NCBI GenBank assembly: GCA_937916415.1
Contig: CALGGH010000107.1
Span: 1-16,327 of the forward strand
Direction of reading: 5' to 3'
DNA length: 16,327 nucleotides
Origin: an uncultured Lachnospiraceae bacterium
GTDB lineage: Bacteria > Bacillota > Clostridia > Lachnospirales > Lachnospiraceae
The notes under the pieces are model-generated. The model was not told the DNA's origin, did no database searches, and saw only the letters and a list, made by a program, of their open reading frames with translations. Positions 6,990 to 13,429 of this stretch are shown here, piece after piece. A program made the position numbers and the translations under genes. Position 1 is the first letter of the stretch. The number at the start of each line of letters is the position of its first letter.

Positions 6990-8482
6990 AGGTTCAGTTC
7001 CTCCACTTTATTCAAGAGATTCCCCGCGGGATCATTAATCATGAGCTTCGAACTCAATTCCGCATACCCTGCGTTGCCAAAGGAAGTGAGAAATGCTGCA
7101 GAATCCTTGTCTACGGTCAGTTCCGTCAGAAGCAGGATCAGTTCCTTGCCCTCGCCGAAGGCTTCGATGCTGAAATCAAATACGTGGTCCATCATGGATG
7201 AAGTCATGGCGGCGGAAGACCTAAGCTTATCCTTCAATTCATTAAAGCGGGCTTCCACGGGTGCAAAAGCCTGGTCAGGCGCAGTCTCGCCGACCGGGAT
7301 CACGTCCATTAGGCTCCTCAGAAATGCCAGCAGCGACTTGTCGATCCTCTTGTCCCTGTCCGAATATGCGCCGGACTCACGGCTGCGCCTGATCTTGTCC
7401 TCACGGACGGCAAGCAGACGTCCCACCGTTTCATATACGGGCTTCCCGCTTGTCTTGACGGGTTTGAGAATGCTAAAGGACTGCCTCAGGATCTCTGATT
7501 CCTCCATGACGTCCTTTATGCGTCCGAGCAGCCTGTCCGCAAAGATGCCCACCAATGAAAGCCTTTCATCAAAGCCGGCCTTTTTAGCCTTTTCAACGGC
7601 CTGCTCCGATGCATTGCCGGCCAGGATGTCGTCCATGGCATAATCAGACACGTAACGCCGGTACAGGTCATAATACGCCCCGAACTCACGCACTATCCTG
7701 TCATGTCTCAGGTACTGTCCTATCAGGCCCTCATCAACCGTCAGGCCCTCTTCCTCATACAGGCCGATGACCTGCGACAGGTCCTCCCAGCCGCGGGCAG
7801 TCACGTAGCTGCGTCCGCGCACGGTGGTCTCCACCTGATAGAAGTCATCCTTGTTGATCTCCAGGTAATTGGTCACGGCCGCATGCAGCCTTCTGTCAGA
7901 AGCATATTCCTTCCATACGGAATAATCTGCCTCAACCTCCATGTACTTCATTCGGTCAAGGGTCACCACGTCAAACTCACGAACGGACTTGTTGTACTCA
8001 GGTGGATTTCCGGCCGTAACGATGACCCACCCCTCAGGCACGGCGAACCGGCCGAAGGTCTTAAACTGAAGGAACTGAAGCATAGCGGGCGCCAGCGTCT
8101 CGGATACGCAGTTGATCTCATCCAGGAACAGTATGCCCTCCCGTATGCCGCTTGCCTCCATGCGGTCATGGATGGATGAAATGATCTCACTCATCGTATA
8201 CTCCGTGACGTCGACCTGCTTGCCGTCATACTCCTTATGGACTATGAACGGCAATCCCAGCGCAGACTGTCTCGTGTGATGCGTCATGGAATAATTGACC
8301 AGCGCAATTCCAAGCTCTGATGCGATCTGCTCCATTATGGCCGTCTTGCCGACGCCGGGAGCTCCTGACAGAAAAACGGGACGCTGCCTGACTATGGGAA
8401 TGCGGTAATCACCATACCGGTCCTTCTTGAGATAAAGCCTGACTATGTGTTCAATATATTGTTTAGCTTGTTTAATGTTCAT
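6986..8482 (-). CDS. MoxR-type AAA+ ATPase
   Basis: A 498-residue AAA+ protein of the MoxR/RavA kind, ATPases that typically act as chaperones on a partner carrying a von Willebrand A (VWA) domain. Walker A is GAPGVGKT (residues 40-47), Walker B GILFLDEIN (116-124), and sensor 1 lies in VIVTAGNPPEYN (153-164). The lid helices follow to about residue 260. The remaining 240 or so residues are predominantly helical and match no domain I can name. No VWA (DxSxS) partner is present anywhere in the window. Instead the gene overlaps the GH42 gene by 4 nt and is followed by an LRR protein. The ATG at 8482 has no Shine-Dalgarno: the preceding bases are ACAATATATCTC, directly abutting a repeat that carries a promoter-like TGGTACAAT. 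A leaderless message is possible. Confidence 0.9.
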   Translation of the reverse strand: MNIKQAKQYIEHIVRLYLKKDRYGDYRIPIVRQRPVFLSGAPGVGKTAIMEQIASELGIALVNYSMTHHTRQSALGLPFIVHKEYDGKQVDVTEYTMSEIISSIHDRMEASGIREGILFLDEINCVSETLAPAMLQFLQFKTFGRFAVPEGWVIVTAGNPPEYNKSVREFDVVTLDRMKYMEVEADYSVWKEYASDRRLHAAVTNYLEINKDDFYQVETTVRGRSYVTARGWEDLSQVIGLYEEEGLTVDEGLIGQYLRHDRIVREFGAYYDLYRRYVSDYAMDDILAGNASEQAVEKAKKAGFDERLSLVGIFADRLLGRIKDVMEESEILRQSFSILKPVKTSGKPVYETVGRLLAVREDKIRRSRESGAYSDRDKRIDKSLLAFLRSLMDVIPVGETAPDQAFAPVEARFNELKDKLRSSAAMTSSMMDHVFDFSIEAFGEGKELILLLTELTVDKDSAAFLTSFGNAGYAELSSKLMINDPAGNLLNKVEELNL

Positions 8483-8489
8483 GAGATAT

Positions 8490-8498
8490 ATTGTACCA
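8490..8498 (-). promoter_or_regulatory. Extended -10 promoter candidate for the ATPase-GH42-LRR unit
   Basis: The minus strand reads TGGTACAAT at 8498-8490, fitting the extended -10 consensus TGnTATAAT. No good -35 is seen; the best nearby hexamer is TGTACA at 19-nt spacing. The -10 ends 7 nt before the A of the ATG at 8482, so transcription would begin at or next to the start codon. Most of the site is inside the dispersed repeat. The strong terminator at 8581-8610 leaves only about 100 nt in which this unit's promoter can lie. Confidence 0.45.
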
Positions 8499-8578
8499 CG
8501 GATGGGACAGGCCGTGTACAGAAATACACGGATGTATTTCTACGGCCAATTGTACCACGGATGGGACAGGCCATGTAC
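8493..8578 (+). repeat. Composite hairpin repeat, copy 1 (module order A-B-A)
   Basis: Module A (GTACCACGGATGGGACA plus a GGCCRTGTAC-like end) occurs at 8493-8519 and again at 8552-8578, a period of 59 nt. Module B between them contains AGAAATACA-CGGA-TGTATTTCT (8520-8541), flanked by GGCCGT (8510-8515) and ACGGCC (8542-8547), which extend it to about a 15-bp stem with a GTAC bulge. Module A can itself fold (GTACCACGG with CCGTGTAC), and its 3' arm overlaps the outer stem of B, so the two folds compete. An inverse-oriented near-identical copy lies at 14903-15010. There is no coding potential, and it is not a known family to me. Confidence 0.85.
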
Positions 8579-8580
8579 TG

Positions 8581-8610
8581 AAAAAAGGGGGGCGCATACG
8601 CGACGCCCCC
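8581..8610 (-). terminator. Strong intrinsic terminator of the sugar importer operon
   Basis: In transcript orientation GGGGGCG (8610-8604), a 9-nt loop and CGCCCCC (8594-8588) form a perfect 7-bp GC stem followed by T6 (8586-8581). It lies 43 nt downstream of the binding-protein stop codon. It should end the importer transcript and insulate the downstream ATPase-GH42-LRR unit. Confidence 0.93.
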
Positions 8611-8652
8611 ATCTTTGTTAATGTTTTGGTTTGAATCAACTGTCAGATAGTT

Positions 8653-10257
8653 TTACTTCCAAGCGTTGTACTGATTCTGGAACTCAGCAAGTACGTCCTG
8701 ATATCCAGCCTCGTCAAGAGCTGCCTGGTAAGCTGCAATCTGAGACTCAACGTCTGCAGCTGCAACGCCACCGTTCTCAAGAATGAATCCGTACTCATCG
8801 AATACGTTCATGCAGGCGGTGTACTGTGCCTCAACAGGTGAAGCATCGAAACGGAAACCAGCTGCTACGGAAGTGTTAGCTCCGCCGTTGAAATCCTTGT
8901 ACAGATCAGCCTTGTTAGCGGGCTCATTGTCAAGAGGAGTAACGATCGTTGCGGAAGCTGACTCCCACATGGAGTGGTTGTATTTCTCAGAAGTCTGAGT
9001 AACCTGGCCGTTTGCATCATAGGTGAAGTCCTCACCCTCGATACCGAAAGTGTACAGATCAGCAAGCTTGCTGTCGGTGTAAAGGAGACCCATGAAGTCG
9101 ATGCATGCCTGAGCCTGCTCAGGAGTAGAAGTAGCGGTCACGCAGTAGCAAGAACCAAGTGCAGAAGTGCTGTGTGCCCATCTGTCAGTCGCAGGCTGCA
9201 TGGTAACGTCCTGGCCATAACGAGCATCTGCCTCGTCGTTAACCGGGATGTCAGTCCACCATGAAACAGCCCAATCCTGAGTTTGAGTACTGGTATCAGT
9301 TGTAGTCTTGGTCACGTCATCCTCAGAGATGTAACCTTTCTCTGCCCACTCAGCCATCAGAGTACAAAACTCTTTGTACTGAGGAGTAAGAACGGTATCA
9401 ACTACCTCGTTGGTAGCACGATCAACTGCCACAAAGTTCGAAGAAGCGTTAGCAGTGAAGAAATCGAAGTCATCGATGTACCAACGATAGAACATAGCGG
9501 TCTTCTGGGTAAGGAAGGGATACTTAAGGCCTGCATCTGCTGCATCAGCAAGCATGGGCTCAAGATCCTTGAGTTCCTTAACGGAAGTGACGTCCCATCC
9601 GTACTCGTCGATCAGATCCTGACGGAACATGAAGTCATAACCTTCAACATTGTCCTTATATACAGGAATGAAGTAGTTCTTGCCGTTGTACTTGGTAGCT
9701 TCCCACTGTCCCTCATCCATGGATGCATAAAGGTCAGTTCCGGGAAGAAGATCGGTCAGATCATATACTGCGTTAGCAGGTACAAGATCGTTGGTGCCGA
9801 TGGTGCCTTCCCATGAAGCGGTCCAAAGAAGGTTGATCTCGTTAGAAGCAAGTGCAAGGTTAGCCTTGTCGGTGTACTCACCGGAACCGATATCGGTCAG
9901 CTTGATCTGAACGTTGATCTTATCCTTGATGTAATCGTTGATGGCGTCCTGAACCTTGGTTACCTGTGTCTCATCAGGGCTTGCAAGGTTGAAAGTACAT
10001 CTGTAAACGCTGATCTCGGTTGCGTCGCCTGATGCTGCATCAGCTACTGCATCAGCTACGGTCTCTGCTGCGTCCGTTGCCGCATCTGCTACAGTCTCAA
10101 CTGCATCAGTTGCTGCATCTGCAACGGTCTCTGCTGCATCGCTTGCGGTATCTGCTACCTGCTCTGCGGTATCAGAAGCGCCGCAGCCAGCCAGCAGACC
10201 CATCGTCATAGCTGCCGTAAGAGCACAAGCTACAACTTTCGTGGTCTTTCTTTTCAT
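8653..10257 (-). CDS. Carbohydrate ABC transporter substrate-binding lipoprotein (LipO-like)
   Basis: A 534-residue binding protein that captures an oligosaccharide outside the membrane and delivers it to the two permeases encoded upstream. It has a lipoprotein signal peptide with lipobox LLAGC and acylated Cys25. Residues 31-74 form an unusual tether of four 11-residue repeats (AETVADAATDA type). The family 1 extracellular solute-binding fold covers most of the remainder, and the C-terminal 80 or so residues (FRFDASPVEAQYTACMNVFD to QNQYNAWK) resemble the DUF3502 end of LipO proteins. The start is well supported by GGGAGG about 10 nt upstream. Codon use is more restricted than in the neighbours, consistent with high expression. 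The order (permeases first, binding protein last) and a 124-nt hairpin-rich gap before it suggest separate tuning of its level. The substrate is inferred, not shown. Confidence 0.93.
   Translation of the reverse strand: MKRKTTKVVACALTAAMTMGLLAGCGASDTAEQVADTASDAAETVADAATDAVETVADAATDAAETVADAVADAASGDATEISVYRCTFNLASPDETQVTKVQDAINDYIKDKINVQIKLTDIGSGEYTDKANLALASNEINLLWTASWEGTIGTNDLVPANAVYDLTDLLPGTDLYASMDEGQWEATKYNGKNYFIPVYKDNVEGYDFMFRQDLIDEYGWDVTSVKELKDLEPMLADAADAGLKYPFLTQKTAMFYRWYIDDFDFFTANASSNFVAVDRATNEVVDTVLTPQYKEFCTLMAEWAEKGYISEDDVTKTTTDTSTQTQDWAVSWWTDIPVNDEADARYGQDVTMQPATDRWAHSTSALGSCYCVTATSTPEQAQACIDFMGLLYTDSKLADLYTFGIEGEDFTYDANGQVTQTSEKYNHSMWESASATIVTPLDNEPANKADLYKDFNGGANTSVAAGFRFDASPVEAQYTACMNVFDEYGFILENGGVAAADVESQIAAYQAALDEAGYQDVLAEFQNQYNAWK
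10036..10167 (-). repeat. Four tandem 33-bp coding repeats (11-residue units)
   Basis: This stretch encodes AEQVADTASDA, AETVADAATDA, VETVADAATDA and AETVADAVADA in tandem, right after the lipidated cysteine region. The 11-residue period is typical of hendecad helices (11/3 coiled-coil geometry). The DNA units have diverged at synonymous positions, so the array is not a very recent expansion. Confidence 0.8.
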
Positions 10258-10283
10258 AAAACTTTACCTCCCGTACTTTTGTC

Positions 10284-10381
10284 TTCCGCGTCTAGTTTTA
10301 TCTTTATGCGGAATTACAACAGTTACTTTATTTCAAGGTCCAAAGGACCGAGAAAACAACGCTAAGAGTGCGCCATGCGCA
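10284..10381 (-). other. Three successive hairpins between the second permease and the binding protein
   Basis: The 124-nt gap holds three inverted repeats. TGCGC-CAT-GCGCA (10369-10381) starts directly after the permease stop codon. GGTCC-AAA-GGACC lies at 10337-10349. TTCCGC (10284-10289) pairs with GCGGAA (10308-10313) over an 18-nt loop. None has a long T-run, so they are probably not terminators. Processing or stabilising structures that raise binding-protein mRNA over permease mRNA are a plausible role. I see no clear promoter here. Confidence 0.5.
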
Positions 10382-11311
10382 TCAACCCTTTACGGAACCC
10401 ACCGTAAGACCCTTCACAAAGTACTTTTGGAAGAAAGGATATGCTATGATGATGGGTCCAACGACTACGAGCACGGTTGACATTGTAGCCGAATACTGGG
10501 GAACCGATCCGCCAAGCGCCGCCAAAACCTGAGCAGGAAGGCTCTTGTTGTTAAGAAGCATTTCTATGGACTTCTGGATGTTGATCAGCAGCAGCTGCAG
10601 AGGCTTCTTTTTGGCGGAATCGATGTACAAAAGTGCGTTCTGCCAGTCATTCCAGTATGCCGTGGCCATCATGAATCCTACGGCTGCCAGTGAAGGCTTG
10701 AGCAGGGGAAGCGTGATCTGGAAGAAGGTCCTGTACTCTCCGGCTCCGTCTATTTTGGCCGCCTCCATGAGCTCATTGGGAATGCTGTTGACTATGTACG
10801 TCCTCAAAATGATAACGTTCATGGTCGTCACGCACAACGGCAAAATCAACAAAAGAAGTGAATCCTTAAGGTGATAATTCTGTGTGAAAATAATATATCC
10901 TGACAGCTGTCCGCCGTTGAACAGCATGGGAATGATCAGGAACACGCTCAAAAACTTCGACAGATAAAACTCGCGGCGGCTGATGGCGTACGCATACATG
11001 CTCATGATGAAAAGTCCAAGGAACGTGCCGACAACCGTAACGAATATCGTGATGCCGTACGACGTCGCAAGCTGCTTGCCGTAACGGAGCACGGAGTTCA
11101 TTCCGACCATGGAGAACTTGCCGGGCCAGAACGAAAATCCGTTTGAAGTAAGCCACTTTTCATCCGCAAACGCTGACACGATGGTAACCCAGATGGGGGC
11201 CGCACAGAAAAGCGTATACAGTATGAGCAGCAAAAGCAGTATGACCTGTCCGATTCCTGCCTTATCCTTCTTCGAAGGAGCGAGATCCAGATTATTTCCT
11301 TTTTTAGCCAT
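10382..11311 (-). CDS. Carbohydrate ABC transporter permease, LplC-like (CUT1 family)
   Basis: A 309-residue inner-membrane permease, one half of the importer channel. Hydrophobic segments fall at about residues 22-46, 84-111, 119-142, 151-170, 205-222 and 275-297, giving six helices. The cytoplasmic EAA loop that docks the ATPase reads NELMEAAKIDGAGEYR and continues to about residue 206. The family normally partners with an LplB-type permease, a LipO-type binding protein and a shared MsmK-like ATPase encoded elsewhere. No ATPase gene of that type is in this cluster, which is usual. AAGGAGG lies just upstream of the ATG at 11311. It follows the first permease by 20 nt and is surely cotranscribed with it. 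Confidence 0.95.
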   Translation of the reverse strand: MAKKGNNLDLAPSKKDKAGIGQVILLLLLILYTLFCAAPIWVTIVSAFADEKWLTSNGFSFWPGKFSMVGMNSVLRYGKQLATSYGITIFVTVVGTFLGLFIMSMYAYAISRREFYLSKFLSVFLIIPMLFNGGQLSGYIIFTQNYHLKDSLLLLILPLCVTTMNVIILRTYIVNSIPNELMEAAKIDGAGEYRTFFQITLPLLKPSLAAVGFMMATAYWNDWQNALLYIDSAKKKPLQLLLINIQKSIEMLLNNKSLPAQVLAALGGSVPQYSATMSTVLVVVGPIIIAYPFFQKYFVKGLTVGSVKG

Positions 11312-11331
11312 TTCTCTATCCTCCTTCTCGA

Positions 11332-12243
11332 TCAGAACAACGAATTCTCAGGTGCGATCTTGCGCACGAGGCCATTGGACAATAACATTAGCAGCAATCC
11401 GACTACGGACTGGAAGAACGAGGTGGCAGCCGTGAATCCGAAGTTGGAATTCTTAAAGATCGCATTCAGCACGTAGGAATCGATAACCTGTGTTGTTGAA
11501 TACAATGCTCCGGAGTTACGCGTTACCTGATAGAAAAGGCCCGTGTCAGATCTCATGATGTTACCAACGGAAAGAAGCAGCATGACCGTAACCATGGGGA
11601 TCAACGAAGGCAGCGTGATGTGCCATATCTGTCTCCATTTGTTGGCACCGTCGATCTGTGCGGCTTCATAAAGTTCGGTATCGATGCCGGCAAGCACTGA
11701 CATGTACAGAACCGATCCGTAACCAACGCTGTTCCACATCTTGACAATCGTCAGGATCGCGGGCCAAGTGCCGGCCGTCGAGTAAAACCTGGTCTTAATG
11801 CCAAGAGCACTCACCAGAATTCCTGTCGAGCTGTTCAGGAATGCGTATACGATGAATTGAACTGCTGCAAAAGAGATAAATACCGGAACGATCATGACCG
11901 TTTGCATAACCTTGCTGCATTTCTTGAACACGCACTGGTCAATCGCTATGGCAAGCACGACGTTGAGGAAAGTTCCAAGTGCGGTAAATATTATATAGTA
12001 CATGATCGTGTTCTTGGTCATGGAAACAAACGAAGCCTTGGATGCGATCAGGACCTTGAAATTCTCAAGTCCGTTCCAGGGGCTTCTCCATATGCCAAGA
12101 GTATAGTCAAATTTCTTGAATGCCATGACAAGACCGGCCATGGGTACGTAGAAGATGAAGAACATGACAAGGAATACGGGAAGGGCCATGATCACATGTG
12201 CCCTATGCTTCCACGTGTTCTCCAAAAAAGCTTTTACCTTCAT
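11332..12243 (-). CDS. Carbohydrate ABC transporter permease, LplB-like (CUT1 family)
   Basis: A 303-residue polytopic permease, first gene of the importer operon. The N-terminus MKVKAFLENTWKHRAHVIMA leads into the first helix (about 17-41), and further helices span about 78-101, 112-137, 160-185, 213-235 and 270-290. The EAA motif is ELYEAAQIDGANKWRQ, extending to about residue 215. It pairs with the LplC-like protein to form the channel. The ribosome binding site GGGAGAGG sits about 7 nt before the ATG. The 134-nt region upstream holds a promoter and candidate operator sites, and the LacI gene ends there, so the regulator next door is the obvious controller. Confidence 0.95.
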   Translation of the reverse strand: MKVKAFLENTWKHRAHVIMALPVFLVMFFIFYVPMAGLVMAFKKFDYTLGIWRSPWNGLENFKVLIASKASFVSMTKNTIMYYIIFTALGTFLNVVLAIAIDQCVFKKCSKVMQTVMIVPVFISFAAVQFIVYAFLNSSTGILVSALGIKTRFYSTAGTWPAILTIVKMWNSVGYGSVLYMSVLAGIDTELYEAAQIDGANKWRQIWHITLPSLIPMVTVMLLLSVGNIMRSDTGLFYQVTRNSGALYSTTQVIDSYVLNAIFKNSNFGFTAATSFFQSVVGLLLMLLSNGLVRKIAPENSLF

Positions 12244-12260
12244 AAGTCACCTCTCCCTCA

Positions 12261-12288
12261 ATAGTTTTTGCTATGGGCAAGCAAGCCC
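12261..12288 (-). promoter_or_regulatory. Two adjacent inverted repeats in the importer 5' leader
   Basis: GGGC-AAGCAA-GCCC (12275-12288) and ATAG-TTTTTG-CTAT (12261-12274) abut each other between the promoter and the permease start. The first falls at about +5 to +18 relative to the predicted start site, a classical position for a repressor operator. It lacks the central CG common in LacI-family sites, so leader hairpins are an equal possibility. Confidence 0.35.
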
Positions 12289-12299
12289 TAACAAGGAAT

Positions 12300-12328
12300 A
12301 TTATACAATAAACACAAAAAAATACAAC
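12300..12328 (-). promoter_or_regulatory. Promoter of the sugar importer operon
   Basis: A perfect -10 TATAAT occurs on the minus strand at 12305-12300. The -35 is weak: GTTGTA at 17 nt, or TTGTTG at 19 nt, within an AT-rich tract. The start site would be near 12293, giving a leader of about 50 nt. A consensus -10 with a poor -35 fits a regulated promoter. Confidence 0.6.
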
Positions 12329-12342
12329 AACTTTTTGATTTG

Positions 12343-12354
12343 ATTTGTTCAAAT
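12343..12354. promoter_or_regulatory. Palindrome ATTTGTTCAAAT, possible regulator site
   Basis: A symmetric ATTTG-TT-CAAAT lies between the LacI gene stop and the importer promoter, centred about 55 nt upstream of the predicted start. It could be a LacI-family or CcpA-like site, but the sequence does not match a known consensus closely and the AT-rich setting makes chance palindromes likely. Confidence 0.25.
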
Positions 12355-12377
12355 TGGATATTCTTAATCGTTTTCGG

Positions 12378-13397
12378 TCATATATCCAGATGCGGGCCTA
12401 TGGTGCCGCCTCCAAAAATCCTGCCGGGGATCAGTATTTTTTTTCTCTCTGCCTTCCCTTTCTTCTTGATCAGTTCTATAAGGGTCGCCGCCGCTTCCCG
12501 GCCCAATCTGTCTCTGTCCTGACTGAGCGTGGTGAGCGGAGGATCGTAATAATGGGCATATTCCACTCCGTCATATCCAGCGGCCGAGACGTCCTCCGGG
12601 ATCTTAAAGCCGGCCCTTCTGATCGCATTGATCCCGCCGATGGCTGCCATGTCATCAGGGTAAAGTATGCACGTGGGAGGAAAGTCCAGGGCGAGCAGCT
12701 TTTCCGTGGCAGAATAAGACGCATAGGAATCACGGTAGGCGCCCTCGATCAGGAACCCCCTGTGTATTCCTATCTTCAGTGCATTGCAGGTTTCAATGAA
12801 GCTGTTGATCCTGGTTCTGGTAACGTAAGAATCGGAGCCGTGCACGTAGGCTATCCTGCGATGTCCGAACGAACACGCATATTCCACGAGATCACGCATT
12901 CCGCCATAATTGTCAGACATGACGCAGCTGCGTTCGGGATATTCATAGTCTATCGTGACGGCAGCTATGTCAGAATCAAGGACCTCCATTATCTGGGGAT
13001 TGTTGTAATCACTGCACGCCAGTATGACCCCGTCAAAGTTGCGGTACCTGCATCTCTCGAGGTAAGTAATGTTGCTGTCGCCAAAAGACTGATTGTTCAC
13101 AAAGGTAATGTCATACCCCTGCCGTTCGGAATAATTTTTGAACGCCTCAAGGACATGGGCAAAATAATCATGCTTGAGACCACTGCCCGTGTCCTCGTCG
13201 TATAGAATGCCGAGATTATACGTCGACTTAAGCTTAAGGGACCTGCTGGCCGAATTGGGCACGTAGCCCATCTGACGAGCCATCTCCCTGATGCGGGCCT
13301 TCGTGGCCTCGCTCACGTCACTTTGATTGTTAAGCGCCTTGCTGACCGTAGCCACGCTGACGTTGCATGCTGCAGAAATGTCCTTAATCGAAACCAC
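12378..13397 (-). CDS. LacI-family transcriptional regulator
   Basis: A 339-residue DNA-binding sugar sensor. The N-terminal helix-turn-helix reads SIKDISAACNVSVATVSKAL (residues 3-22), followed by the hinge region YVPNSASRSLK (45-55). A periplasmic-binding-protein-like effector domain fills the rest, with hallmark segments VILACSD, YPDDMAAIGGINAIRRAGFK, DVSAAGYDG and PPLTTLSQD. The start is GTG at 13397, which gives the correct family N-terminus; a modest GGTGG motif lies about 5 nt upstream. It begins 32 nt after the SH3 protein gene with no promoter evident, so it may be read from that gene's transcript. The importer operon immediately downstream is its likely target, and whether it represses or activates is not visible. 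The effector is presumably the imported sugar or a product of it. Confidence 0.95.
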   Translation of the reverse strand: MVSIKDISAACNVSVATVSKALNNQSDVSEATKARIREMARQMGYVPNSASRSLKLKSTYNLGILYDEDTGSGLKHDYFAHVLEAFKNYSERQGYDITFVNNQSFGDSNITYLERCRYRNFDGVILACSDYNNPQIMEVLDSDIAAVTIDYEYPERSCVMSDNYGGMRDLVEYACSFGHRRIAYVHGSDSYVTRTRINSFIETCNALKIGIHRGFLIEGAYRDSYASYSATEKLLALDFPPTCILYPDDMAAIGGINAIRRAGFKIPEDVSAAGYDGVEYAHYYDPPLTTLSQDRDRLGREAAATLIELIKKKGKAERKKILIPGRIFGGGTIGPHLDI

Positions 13398-13429
13398 GAT
13401 ACCACCAATCCGTGTTCATCAGTCAGGAG

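Noticed and set aside
8493..8578. Riboswitch in the leader of the ATPase-GH42-LRR unit
   Set aside because: The same sequence occurs downstream of the tRNA in the reverse orientation relative to the next gene, and the likely promoter lies at its end rather than before it. A dispersed repeat explains it better.
8653..12243. Missing ATPase gene as evidence of a broken importer
   Set aside because: CUT1 importers of this type usually share a distantly encoded MsmK-like ATPase, so its absence here is normal.
12345..13205. 286-codon open frame on the plus strand opposite the LacI gene
   Set aside because: Antisense shadow; the LacI-family protein on the minus strand has full-length family features.
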